Source: Cryoendolithus antarcticus (Eukaryota > Ascomycota > Dothideomycetes > Cladosporiales > Cladosporiaceae). Taken from it: 25,591 bases of DNA. This document shows positions 1 through 10,400 of the stretch, piece by piece (the stretch's first letter is position 1; every line of letters begins with the position of its first letter). The translations under genes and the position numbers were made by a program. Location of the stretch: positions 1-25,591 of the forward strand of contig NAJO01000118.1 in NCBI GenBank assembly GCA_002077065.1. Direction: 5' to 3'. The notes under the pieces were generated by a model that was given only the letters and a program-made list of their open reading frames with translations, was not told the origin of the DNA and did not search any database.

Positions 1-558
1 GACACAAGTCTATCGTTTACCTCGCCCGACCCAAGCTTGCTTAGGGTTAAAGTTCCTATCGACTTGGGCGTAGAAAGGGTCCTTGGCAATTGAGACATCT
101 CGTCGCGGATACCGAGTTTCAACAACATCGTGACAGCCCGCTGTGAGAGCTTTCTGCTAACAGAGCCCCATAAGTCGATTGGCACGGCACAGGTCTTTTC
201 ACAGAGTGCAGCCTAGAGCTGGCTGTATTCAGGGTTGCCGAGCATTTGGCACCGGAAGATCAATGGAGCCACTGCACCCTGAGACTCTTGCTTGTCTAGA
301 TGTTGTTCAATAGCATCGTTATAGAGCTTTGTTTCCGACCTTGAGTCGGAGCCGGGGGGTCTTGGAATCGACCTGTTTCCAATGATCATGCTGGCTCGGG
401 CCAACCAGATTTTGCTGCGCGATTGGTAGCGTAACCCGCGGCGTCGACTTTTCCAGCCTGACTTCCAGGTGAGGACTCAATAGCAGACTCATCAGCCATC
501 GCAAGCCCTGAGTCGCAGCCCGTCAACAATGCCAGTCTGCGCTGCTCGTTAAGATCGG
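1..558. other. no recognisable gene
   Basis: Only short overlapping open frames on both strands are present. None gives a protein with recognisable motifs or a plausible start and splice structure. I see no tRNA box and no terminal repeat. It probably belongs to the decayed region that continues to the right. Confidence 0.4.
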
Positions 559-1006
559 ATGGCGGCGTTGAGCGGCCGGAATGATATAGCTGCAAATCGA
601 GCTGAGAAATCGCCAGGTGAGGAACCCAATGTCTCCGTGCAATCCGCCTGGGAAGAAGATTGGAGTTACAGCGATGCCGTGACAGCTGCCCGACAAGTCT
701 CGAACCGTGTCGCTCTCGTGGAAGGTTTTGCCGGTCCAACCAATTTCGACCCTTCAACGGCCGACCAGCCATCTCATATCCTTTGTGGTAGGTCTACGGC
801 TGTACGAAGAGGCTCATCGAAGATCCTGGCGAATGCACGTACGGTACAAGATATCATGTACGATCTTCGGGCTAACCATAAGTGCGAGCACAAGAAGTGG
901 AAGTGGCTGAGAGGCCCGCACACGTGCTAGAAGTGTCACTTCCGTCTTCGAGTGCATGCTGTGCGAGCTGCAGGCTTGCAACAGATGTTGGAAGAACGGA
1001 TTGTGA
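559..1006 (+). pseudogene. C-terminal remnant of fungal Cys-rich (zinc-binding) tail protein
   Basis: The convincing part is 883-1006. In one frame it reads CEHKKWKW..GPHTC, an in-frame TAG (928-930), then KCHF. After a one-base frame change near 951 it continues VFECMLCELQACNRCWKNGL and ends in TGA (1004-1006). The spacing C-x-H..C-x2-C..C-x2-C..C-x2-C followed by a basic C-terminus is one I know as the end of several large uncharacterised fungal proteins. This is from memory, and its function is not known to me. The upstream frame from 559 (about 108 codons) may be more of the same protein, but I do not recognise it. The stop and the frameshift mark it as a broken fragment. It would have bound zinc if intact (inference). 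Confidence 0.5.
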
Positions 1007-2224
1007 TAGTTGTCACTTGCAGCATGGACAGGCAGACTCTGAGCATCTGCTACACTTTGCGACTTCCGTCAATCTACAGAGGATAGATCAAGCGAAGCAA
1101 CAGCTGAGAGACTAGTAGCATTCATTGATGTAAGCCTGCGTACGCGCGGTCATAGATGCCTCACCGCCTCGAAGTACTGGGCCCACAAACGTTTCGCTCA
1201 AATTCTAGCATGTAATCCCTGCAAGAGAATCGCCGCCCAGCTCAGCACTCTGGTGAGCATGCAATGTGTCCCAGGCCGTATTTGGAGAGTACTGGCGTAC
1301 CTTAGTAATTCTGTTTCCAGCGGCGAACTTTTCGTAAGGGTAAGTGAGTCGCTGGCCGCTTCACGTGCTTCCAGCTTCCGCTCCCAGAGTTTGCAATGGA
1401 GTGCTACACGAGGCCTGTATATGCTATTCAGTAGTATAGCCAGTAGCTGGTGAGCGGTGGTCATTGTGGTACCGTCTGAATATGGGATCTGGACACTCAT
1501 TGTCTTATCAGAAGGACATTGTGGAGCTATCGCGAACGCATACACGCATTGCAGTTCGACGGTAGAAGGGAACATTTCCGGGAGTACTCCGTAGAGGTCA
1601 GAATTGGGAGATTCTCCTCTGGTGAGCTCCTCCAGGCAATATCAAGTGCCCATGACAGTGCTATTGTGAGCTTGCACTACTCCAGCGAGGTCGTTGCTAC
1701 CGGCTCAACGGACAGCGATGTGAAATCTGGAAGCAAGACTGTTTGGTACCAGCAGACCATTGTTCAGCTGACTCGAAATCTTCTCGCATGTTGGTTCAAG
1801 CATCCACGCCGAAGGTCTTCGCTGTCCGAGAGTCCTCCCTCGAATATCCGTGCCAGCTCATCTTGCACGCCTCGTTTTTCTCTTGGACCTCACCCTTTAC
1901 CTCCTCGCCTCGTCGTACATAGTGCAGGCTCTCAAACCCAGCTTTCTTCGCCTCTTCCTCCAATATCTCTTTCTTCAGCACCAATGTGTCGAATTCCACC
2001 TTCGGCGAGGTGTTGAACTCGACATGCATACGAACGCCGTCACCAGATGGCTATTGCTGTAGCCGATACATAAGATGCCATCCTGGTAATCTTTTGGTTA
2101 GGCCTTCCCACGGGAATGTTTGGTATAAATGATGCCCGCCATTGATGTTGGAGACGACGCATGGGATCGAAGTGAAGAATAATCTGAGTTTGATGAACCG
2201 GGTGATAGCGCATCTCCGACGTAG
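1007..2224. other. no recognisable gene
   Basis: Many short open frames are present, none with recognisable homology. The minus-strand frame 2029-1796 (77 codons) is rich in Lys and Glu (for example VLKKEILEEEAKKAGF) and looks more protein-like than the rest. It has no identifiable family, start context or splice partner, so I leave it as a possible gene scrap. The plus-strand sequence just before 2225 may carry eroded kinase sequence. Confidence 0.3.
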
Positions 2225-2815
2225 CTAGGAGACTTCGGCCTGTCTAAAGCAAGCGAATCTTTGAAGCCAATGTATGGGACACACACATACCTGCCTCCCG
2301 AACTGGCCAGATACTGCACATCAGAGCCTCCGTCAAGGTTCCGATATACTCACGCCGTTGACATCTGGCTACTCGGCACGGTCATTTACCAGTACGCGTA
2401 CGAACTTCCTCTTCCCGGGAAAGATTCGGGATGGTCTTGGTGCGAGGAGATCGTCGAGGAATCTAACGATTGGGTATATGACGGTCTGATTGACCTCTTT
2501 TCAGACATGGTCGTTATGGAAGCGAATCGATGGCTTGCAGCAAGGATTTGTTTTGAAAGAGCTTTGCAGCTGAATCGTTCAAGTCGTTCATCAACGCCAA
2601 CGCGAGCCTCGTCGATTTATGAAAGCAACCAGATTCCGGCGGAAATCAAGCAGTTCAGCAATGTAGAGCACCCGACCCTCGACCGCGAGATTGTCAGGCT
2701 GCTCGAGTCAGATAGATGGGCGAGCACAATAATACAGCAAGAGAGTCGTAAGCGACCAGCGCAATGGTCTCAGCGTCGCGTGCACCGTCTGGAAGACGGA
2801 CGAACAAGACCATAA
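2225..2815 (+). pseudogene. protein kinase C-lobe fragment
   Basis: The frame reads LGDFGLSKASESLKP (DFG at 2231-2239), then MYGTHTYLPPEL, matching the activation segment and APE motif as PPE. It continues AVDIWLLGTVIYQYAYELPLPG, matching the D-x-W-x-x-G of helix F, and ARICFERALQL, matching the ARxCFExLLQL end of fungal Ser/Thr kinase domains. An in-frame TAG (2222-2224) directly precedes LGDFG, and no VAxK or HRDLKxxN region is visible upstream. The N-lobe and catalytic loop are therefore missing or eroded. The tail after the domain (about 75 residues, Ser- and Arg-rich) ends at TAA 2813-2815. This is a 5'-truncated kinase pseudogene. It cannot be catalytic as it stands, since the catalytic Asp and the ATP-binding lobe are absent. 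Confidence 0.72.
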
Positions 2816-3658
2816 CCTCGAGCCCTGGCAACAGTCAAACCCGTGAAGCGCTATGCCCTGCGTAGCGTACGGCGTGATCAGGACTGTCGGTCAGTCTGAG
2901 TGCATTCACTCGGATCACACCGCCCGGCAAAACTCAGTGTCTCCAGCGTGCCAGCGGCCAGGTGACCAAAACGCGATCGATTCCAGCGTATCGACCGGTC
3001 ATCATAGCTTGATTCTTGAGGCCATTTGTCAGCACGAGTGGTGCAGATAAGACAATGGGTCAAACCCGACGCTTCATTGCCGATACACAGCGTCGTCTTC
3101 CCCATGGTAGTGTCCAGGTGACCGGTTATTCGTTCAGGATTATGCTTGCTCGTTTGTTGATGCTGAGGGTGGTACTTGTTTGATTGTGCTTGTTAGCGAT
3201 GATGCTTACTTGTTGATAACAAAATCTAGATAGTGTTGGCGGCGCTGCCGGCGTCAGTCAATGTGACCTCGTCGTCACTATAGCTACATACTGTCACTCT
3301 AATTCTCCGAAGAGTGATTTACCCGAAACTGAAGATTGCCATTCGGCTCTTCTAACTTCGCCGCTCATTGGGATACGACACGAGCGGCAGAACGACGGCG
3401 AAGTAGAATGCGCTGACACTGCTTTCGGAAAGTGTGTGCATCGAGTGTGCTTCGCCTCGCGGGAACCCTCTCTATGACCGCGTGTACGTGCCATCATCGA
3501 TGTGGCTGTTCCTGGCTCTCCCGGATCAACCAACGTCTACATCCAGTCGCCTTGAGCCATCTTTGAGCTCCCGACTGCCGACCGTGCATACTGTACGATA
3601 TACTCGACCGACCCTGCATTTTAAGGTACCATCTCCAGTAGGCTGACGTATCCGGGGA
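2816..3658. other. no recognisable gene
   Basis: There are short frames on both strands only. The minus-strand frame beginning MGKTTLCIGNE (3105) was inspected as a possible P-loop but has no GxxxxGK[ST] motif. A run of TTG/TGATG-type sequence at about 3150-3215 is low in complexity but not a clean repeat. Confidence 0.35.
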
Positions 3659-4166
3659 TCATTGATGATTGATACTGAAGAACAGCTCGAAGAACAACAA
3701 GGGCAAGTCATAGCGATATTCACCGTCCTCTGCAGCACGCTGATTCTTACAGGTCTCACTGTCTGCATGATAAAGACCTTCATCGCAGCAGTCTTGTTGG
3801 GTGGGCTTAAGAGCACCACAGATTTTGTCCGGTAACCACGCACTTGTCTTGCAACGCTCTTCTGGACACGGCTCGTAGGCATTCATATCTACCTCCGGCG
3901 CAACCTCTTGTACTTGCTCCTCCACACCCTCCTCATTGACCTCCTCCGAATCCTCGTCGGCAAACCCCGGCGCGTTACCTACCAGCTCATCCATACCAAC
4001 ATTCGATGCAATATCAGATCATTCGTCAGCGCCGATATCGTCAAAAGTGAGCGCGCGGAAGGGAATCGGAGGGACTTGATAGCCAGATGAGGGCGTGTGA
4101 CTCGACAATGAGAAGTAGGTGTACTGGCAGCAGTGGCAAAAGCAGAAGTAAACTACAGTGAGCCAT
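3659..4166 (-). pseudogene. acidic Cys-rich, possibly secreted protein; frameshift and in-frame TGA
   Basis: On the minus strand an ATG at 4166 opens a frame with a strongly hydrophobic start (MAHCSLLLLLPLLPVHLLL), which looks like a signal peptide. That frame stops at 4041. The overlapping frame continues with PFRALTFDDIGADE, a TGA (4021-4019), SDIASNVGMDELVGNAPG, an acidic stretch, and a module of six cysteines (CPEERC, KIC, DCC, ETC) ending at 3659. The three pieces read as one protein: signal peptide, propeptide-like acidic linker, small Cys-rich domain. They are split by a +1 shift and one stop. A normal short intron that rejoins them was not found. Small secreted Cys-rich proteins of this layout are common among fungal effectors, but I do not recognise this family. 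The 3' end is unclear because another frame (3882-3526) also carries a CPCCSSSC run. Confidence 0.42.
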
Positions 4167-4259
4167 CTGGTGTTGATAGAGTGTGTTGTAAGTATTCCCT
4201 GACAACTGCTAATGCGGAGGACGTGGCGTGGATCGTGTGGGGCGTGGATCACTGGATTT

Positions 4260-4895
4260 CCCTGAGTTAAATTCGCAAGTCTTGAGACTTAATGTTCACA
4301 ACTACGAGGTGTAGAAACGTCAGACTATCGGTATCAGCTATTTAGACTGTCCTCTACTGGCATTATGAATCTAGGGGTCGTGCGAGCGATACAACAGAAG
4401 TTAGATCAGGTAGTCGTCCAATACAGGGGTAATTTTGCCTTGCCCTACCTTCCACTGCTCGTGTGCATCTCAAACCTGTAAAGACTATCAGCTAGTACTT
4501 CAAGACCTAGCCATCTAAATCTGAGCTATATTCAACTCGGTAGCTGTAGAGACAAAATTCTCCAAAAATGCGAATTTAGCTGGGGAAATCCAGTGATCCA
4601 CGCCCCCGTCCTCCGCGTTGATCAGGTTCGACGACGTCGAAACGCGAATTCGGCGCTCCGATTGCCGCGACCCCGCCCAATGCAATGCACGGGCGGTGCA
4701 GATGAAACGAGCTTGGAGTCACCCTTGCCATCTTTTGTACACGTCCACCTACATCGTCCTTCACGACATGCGATATACCTATGCCCGTTCTGGCTGCACT
4801 ATCGCCATTCTTGTCTGTCAGCGCTATGCCTGCATAGATCGATAGTCTTCCCGACCTCTGCGCCAACTACCTGATGGGTTCTTGACATTATAGAG
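4260..4895. promoter_or_regulatory. upstream region of the histidine kinase gene; no gene seen
   Basis: No convincing coding sequence is present; the 93-96-codon frames on both strands lack motifs and overlap each other. The stretch leads into the kinase ATG at 4896. The sequence CATTATAGAG a few bases before that ATG is AT-rich. I cannot place a TATA box or transcription start with confidence. Confidence 0.3.
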
Positions 4896-7800
4896 ATGGC
4901 CAGTAGTGTTAGAGCTTTTGAGCTCCGCAAGTGAGCAAGCTTGAGCGCACTTACTAGACATACGTGCTGAGCTGATGTAACGTTGTGTAGATACTATAAT
5001 CCGCAGACATTGCCCCCGATTGAAGGCGCCAGAAACGCGAAGCCACCCTCCGAGCTCTCGACAAGGTCGCCGAGACCAACACCATCACATGATGCTCTAG
5101 TAGCATTTACACAAGCAGTGCGTGCGCGACTGAGTACGGGTGCTATGTAGCCGGTTAGAGAGCGTTCATGCACTGACGCACGCGCGCAGGGGTCTCGGGA
5201 GCCTTTGTGGCTCTGACGGATGGGACTGCTCAATACTTCATCGCTGGAAGCACGGATGACCTTCAGGACGCTTCCAATGAAGAGAGCAATGTTTCTGCTA
5301 CAGCGTGGTTCAAAGACTCTGATGCTGTTGAAGGATGGCTTTCGCTGACGCGACGAATCCTTGAAAGATGTACTGGACCGGCTATGCAGCGCTGTTTTTG
5401 CATTCCCGATCTGACCGCGGACGAGTATACCAAAGCGCTGTCGTCCGTTACCGGACCACCATCTCTCCGATTCTACGGGGCTGCACCCATAGTGACGAAA
5501 CTCGACATATGCATCGGCGTCCTTTTGGTCGTGCATGACAGCGCGCGACAGGACCCCTCAGAACAAGAGATGGTGTTTCTGCAAGGTATGGCGAAGAGAT
5601 GCATGGGACAGCTGGAGATGACACGGGTGGTTCAGGCCCAGCATCGCGGATTGATGATGTCCGAGGGAATCGATTCTTTCATTCAGCACCGAGAAGGCAC
5701 GGCTCCCAACCCACCCGAATTGAGTTCCTCGAGCCAAGCGACTTCAAATGGGACCAAGTTTAGCCCGGGAGAAACTCCGCCATCAGTATCCTCGGGTGGT
5801 TTGACTAACATACTGCAGGACAAGTGGCAGGCGCACACTGACTCGAGAGGCAACCCTGAGCAACTGTCTCAGCCGGCACAGCAGGGAGAGAAAAGCCACG
5901 GCAGTGATGACGCTATACACGGTGGAACCGCCCATCGGAAGACTTTCAAACGTGCGGCAGCATGTTTGCGCACGTCCTTGGAAGTGGATGGCGTTATGTT
6001 TGTTGATGGTTTCACTGAGTGGCACGGTGAGACGCTGCCGGTCGGTGAACCTGAGCTGGAACTCGAGCGCGAGATCACGCAAATTACGAAAGCGAAGCGA
6101 ACGAAAGATATGACAATGGATAGCGCGACAGCGAACGAAGAAACCCGTGTGTTTACCAGTGCAGGTTACAAGAAGGACATCTGCACAGCCAGAAGAGCGG
6201 AGATCTTAGGATACTCGATTCAGTATGGGCAATCCATGCCTCCAACCAGAAAGTTGACCGAGAGCATCAAAGGCATGGCTCATACGGACGAAGGGTTCCT
6301 CCAGAATTTCCTGGCGCGTCATCCCGAGGGAAGGACATGGTATTTCGACGAAGCAGGCAAACCGTTCCTCTTTGATGGCGATGCTCTTGTTTCGGGTGAG
6401 GATAAATTTGGAGACGCTGACCATGTCGCTTTGGCTTTTCCAAACGCACGCCAAGTCGTTTTCTCGCCTTTGACTGATCCAATACAACTCAAACATCTGG
6501 CAGGGTGCTTTGCATGGACTTCCGAAGTACTGCCGGTCTTCACTGACGGAACCGTTATCTGTTCATACAAAGCTTTCCTCCATACTGTGGTGGCAGAGAT
6601 TTCTCGGCTCGATACCGTCGCTGCCGTCAAGCAGCAAGCGTCGTTCGTCTCGTCCGTCAGCCACGAGCTTCGATCTCCCTTGCACGGCATCCTTGGGGCT
6701 GCTGAATTACTTGCTGAAACCGACCTTGACGACTTCCAAAACGGGTTGACGGGTACGATACGAGCCTGTGGTTCGACTCTCCAAGACACACTCAGCAATG
6801 TGCTTCAATACGCAAAGATCAACGACTTCGAGCAGAAACGGAACAGACCCGAACAGAATCGGCCCAGAGACTCCCCATGGGCTTTGGAGAACAAGGCCCA
6901 GAAAGCTGTACGGCAAAGTGGACCCTCTGCTGGGCTCTTTGTATCTACGAATTTAGCTCTCCTTTGCGAAGACATTGTATAAGTCTTGGAGAGTGCCCGC
7001 TCGTACAACGCCGTCAGCTCTGACAGGGCTCCGACTGTGACGTTGAACATCCACTATCGTGAGTCATGGATCTTCGTGACCGAGCCAGGTGCCCTCCGCC
7101 GAATCATGATGAACATCATCGGCAACGCTGTGAAGTATTCGCCAGAAGGTTTCGTGGCCGTCTCGTTAGATGCTTGGGATGCGGAGAAGCTCGATTCACA
7201 AGACGAAGCCCAGCGGCGGTGGAGCGATAAGGATGAAACTGAGAAGAAGCTTATTACATTCACCGTGCAGGATACCGGCAAGGGCATGTCCAAGGACTTT
7301 CTCCAGAATCAACTATTCTTGCCTTTTCATCAAGAAGACGCTGTAAGATCTGAAGGTGTGGGCCTTGGCTTGTCTATCGTCAAGAGTTTAGTCAACCTAT
7401 TGGATGGGAAGATCGAGGTAACAAGTCAAGTTGGCAAAGGTTCGGAGTTCAAGATAAGCATACCTATGGCAGCCGGAGAAATCAGGCAAGATGTGCCCGA
7501 CGTTCCGACCATTGAGTCGAATATCGCAGTCCTCCGGCTTCGAAACTTCACCGTCGCCATTCATGGCCTCGAGCATGCAACCGCACATTCCCTTCGAGCC
7601 TATCTGGTCAACTGGTTCAACTGCGCGGTAGTTTCCTTGGGGGACAAAGGGCCTCACCCGGACGTTATCCTTGCAGACGGAACAGACCACGACAATTTTG
7701 AAGAGCTTCAGACCCGGCTGAACGCATACCACTCGCGTTCGGCTGTGCTTACCGTATCTTCTGGCCTGCCAAAACCTGCAAGCTCGATGTATGTTGCCGG

Positions 7801-8687
7801 GAAACACATAAGGGAAACGATCTCGTGCCCTTTCGGTCCGCACAAATTCGCGAAAGCTCTGATCAGATGTCTCGAGCGACTACAGGATCTGAATCAGTCG
7901 CAGGTGAAGACCAACGACGCGGAAAAGCAACCAGAAGCCCTGTCAACCAAGAGCTCACACTCCACGGTAGCAATCGCCACCCCTCACTTCACAACCGCAA
8001 TCAGCCTACCACGTGAGCACGGCTCTGTATTACGTAACCAGCAGACGTCCGCTTCTGTTCGTTCACCACACAGTCCGACTGGTAGGATCAGTCCAAGCCC
8101 GGCCGACGTCTTCCAGTCCGAATGTGCCGACACGCTTGTTGCCAAGGCCGATCCCAGCATACTTCTTGTCGAGGACAACAAGATCAACCTCAAGCTGTTG
8201 GAGACCTTTGTCGCCAAAAGGGGATACACGAACGTTGAATCGGCAGCAGATGGCTTGCAGGCTGTTCAAGCGGCTGAGAGACGCGCTGAGGGATTTGACA
8301 TCATCATCACCGGTGAGCAAGCATAACAGTGTCCAGCGGACAGACCTACAAGAGCAAAACCAAACGTCTCGTGCTAACGCTATATCAGATATCTCTATGC
8401 CGGTGATGGACGGCTTCGAAGCTTCCCGCAAGATACGCGAGCTGGAGCGCACACGTCATGATAGCTCTGCCCAGTCGCTAACGTCACACAAACCCGCACT
8501 ATTAGTAGCCCTTACAGGATTGGCGAGCGTCAATGATCGGGACGAGGCGCTGCGGAGCGGTGTAGATGTGTTCGTGACGAAGCCGGTACGGCTCGGGGAG
8601 TTAGGAGAGTTGCTAGCACGGTGGGAACGTGGCGAGGTCTCAGGCGGAAGCGATACGGAAGCAGTTTCGATGACAAAGGGCTCATGA
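4896..8687 (+). CDS. fungal hybrid histidine kinase (GAF-HisKA-HATPase-REC), four exons, one in-frame TAA
   Basis: Proposed exons are 4896-4930, 4991-5133, 5190-8312 and 8389-8687, totalling 3600 nt. Introns of 60, 56 and 76 nt are GT..AG and keep frame. The start is ATGGCCAGTAGT, giving MASSVRAFELRK-YYNPQ. A GAF-like region (about residues 60-200) includes GAFVALTDGTAQYFIAGS and FYGAAPIVTK. A second ligand-type region precedes the H-box SVSHELRSPLHGILG (His551). The N-box MMNIIGNAVKYSPEG (about 700), G1 DTGKG (754) and G2 GVGLGLS (782) form the ATPase domain. The receiver has the acidic pair ED 1054-1055, phospho-acceptor Asp1101 in TDISMPVMDG, and Lys1165 (VTKP). It would autophosphorylate and pass phosphate to its receiver and then a phosphotransfer protein. 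A TAA at codon 657 cuts it between HisKA and ATPase, so it may be a very young pseudogene or contain a sequence error. The donor of intron 2 could also be 5140. Confidence 0.85.
6980..6982 (+). other. in-frame TAA inside the histidine kinase
   Basis: Reading is continuous on both sides: NLALLCEDIV-stop-VLESARSYN, with the frame unchanged from 5192 to 8312. The codon sits at the start of the ATP-binding domain. Introns starting at GT 6977 were tested. Acceptors at 7017 and 7026 break frame, and the one at 7063 keeps frame but deletes residues that look like a conserved strand before ESWIFVTEPGALRR. A true nonsense mutation or a sequence error is therefore more likely than a missed intron. Confidence 0.8.
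8313..8388 (+). other. intron splitting the receiver aspartate codon
   Basis: The donor is GTGAGC, with a GCTAAC branch-like motif at 8373-8378 and acceptor TATATCAG. Exon 3 ends with the G of 8312 and exon 4 begins with AT, so splicing makes the GAT codon of the phospho-acceptor Asp1101 (IIITDISMPVMDG). Without splicing the frame runs into TAA after ITGEQA. Confidence 0.9.
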
Positions 8688-8689
8688 AA

Positions 8690-9046
8690 GAAGGACGGCT
8701 TTGTGCGATAAAACTGATACCCGAGCAATGTACGAGTGAAGCCGGGCCTAGCTGAGGCCGGATCGACAGCCGAGTGTATGCGCAAGCCAGCACCGCGAGG
8801 CTAGCTATGCCCCGCATACTCTCTGCAAGCGTCTATTATGCGTTCCTCCTGCGAGGTGGAACGGAGCAGTCATCAGCGCTACCCTGAACCGACAGTTTGA
8901 TCAGAGGTGCCTTGCACGCTGCGAGATACTTTCCTATATACAGCCCATATCGTTTCTAATAACACCCCGGTTCATAGCTCGCAGGAACCACGACGGACGC
9001 CCCCTGAGCACCAGCGGCGGTTATGCTCGGCGCAGGCGCAGAGTAG
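8690..9046. other. no recognisable gene
   Basis: This stretch lies between the kinase stop and the Gag-like fragment. It presumably holds the kinase 3' UTR. No polyadenylation motif can be assigned with confidence. Confidence 0.35.
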
Positions 9047-9350
9047 GTGCGGGACGCGTTCCCAGCCCATCCTCTTCACCCTGGTCCGGCTCAGGAACTC
9101 TTAGATGAACACTTCGAGGATATCGAACCCATCGAGGAGCGCCTCCGTGAAGAGCGCGCAGACCTTGCAGACGAACAAGAGCTCAAAAGGCTCGAGAACA
9201 AGATCGCTATACTCAGACAAAGGAGAAGAGCTGCTTATCCAGCGACTAGCTACCTCCCGACTCCGCGTGATGCAAGTACTCCGCGTGCGCCTAGCAGTCT
9301 CACCACCAAATCACGGTTGAGGGAACCGGAGCTATTCAAGGGCTCCATGA
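9047..9350 (+). pseudogene. possible LTR-retrotransposon Gag fragment
   Basis: The frame contains a charged coiled-coil-like stretch (EERLREERADLADEQELKRL, then ENKIAILRQRRRAAY) followed by a Pro/Ser/Thr-rich linker and RLREPELFKG. The order coiled coil, then a linker, then L-R-E-P-x-x-F-x-G, resembles the start of the Gag core of fungal Ty3/Gypsy elements (recalled, not searched). Homology stops abruptly afterwards. No zinc knuckle, protease or LTR is visible next to it. It could instead be a scrap of an unrelated coiled-coil protein. Confidence 0.35.
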
Positions 9351-9639
9351 CAACTCGCAGCTCGACAATCGCATCTCGAAGATACTGGCAATCCCTGCGA
9401 CAGCAAATCCCAGTGTGCGAACGTCAAGTCCTTGTCCTTGGGCAAGACACAGTCGGTCCACGAGTAGCCTTGTTGGTGGCAGCCGCGAATATGCAGGGAT
9501 GTAGGGCGAGGGCACAACTGAGCCGTGTGATATTGCGGCCCTGAGCGGGTCTCGAAAACCTGACGGCATCCGTCCAGTACCTTTTGGTACTGTCACTGTT
9601 ATTTAAGTCTGAGGTCATATAGGCCAATCACACCTTTGT

Positions 9640-10400
9640 CCGCAGGCACTGTCCCACAAGCAAATCATTGTAAGCGTGTGTTTTCAAGTTGGTGCGGCGA
9701 CATGGTTTAGTCGATCTGATATGCTGATGTCCGCAGAAAAGTGGAGGTTTTGCTTCTCCTCCGCCCAGAGCAACGTAGCTCAGGGCATGAGAGGAGACGC
9801 TGGGAGCAGGACCTAGGCGAGGAAGGAGTCCGAGACGTCATCGCTGTTCTACACGGGAATGCTCGTTTATGTGGCGTGGGAGCGATAGCTTGACAAGATC
9901 AGATAAAGGGTGGAAAACCCAACGCTGTATCCAACTCCTGTCATTCTTTCCTTGTCCTAGATGATCCAGTAACTGACGGTACTCCATACGTAGGCAGCTA
10001 TCGAAACGACTTTTGGCTAGTCGACGTCACTCCATTCCTTGATGGTGTTGCTGCTGCTACTGCATGCGAAGCTCTGCGCATAAGAGCGGTGAGCTCATGC
10101 AGTACTCGCTGCTCATTGCCTACCTCGTCGTCGCCAACCCTATATACCTCGTCGCCGACGCCCTCGTAGGTTATTTTCTTCGATTGACATTCCTATCCCT
10201 TCTCGCAGCTCTTCTTTTCGCACGCATACCACGTCCAGCCATAAATCTCGATCCTACGAGAGAAAGGTTCGCCGGTGGGTTGAGACACGAGTGGAGGACG
10301 AGGGTATATGCAGGCGCCGGTCACAGTCAGCGTCACTACACTCCGACACTTCCTTGCCGTGAAGGATATACGATTCAATCGCCCTGTTACCAAGGACGAG
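9640..10400. other. no recognisable gene between Gag-like and integrase-like remnants
   Basis: Only short frames occur. A hydrophobic stretch at about 10100-10215 (for example SLLIAYLVVANPIYLVADAL) looks membrane-like but has no start, family or continuation. The 5' end of the transposable element whose transposase begins near 10400 probably lies here. I could not find terminal repeats by eye. Confidence 0.35.

Noticed and set aside
2878..3105. MGKTTLCIGNE frame as a P-loop protein
   Set aside because: No GxxxxGK[ST] motif precedes it, and the rest lacks any NTPase motif.
4019..4021. TGA in the Cys-rich protein as selenocysteine or readthrough
   Set aside because: Fungi of this group are not known to use selenocysteine, and the same gene has an additional frame change, so decay is simpler.
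5207..5230. GTG at 5207 as the histidine kinase start
   Set aside because: Upstream exons with good splice sites extend the GAF domain in frame to an ATG at 4896; GTG starts are not expected in a fungal nuclear gene.
6977..7063. Intron GT(6977)..AG(7063) that would remove the histidine kinase TAA in frame
   Set aside because: It is 87 nt and in frame, but it deletes VTLNIHYRE, which looks like conserved ATPase-domain sequence, and the donor is weak. Shorter candidates (41 or 50 nt) break frame.
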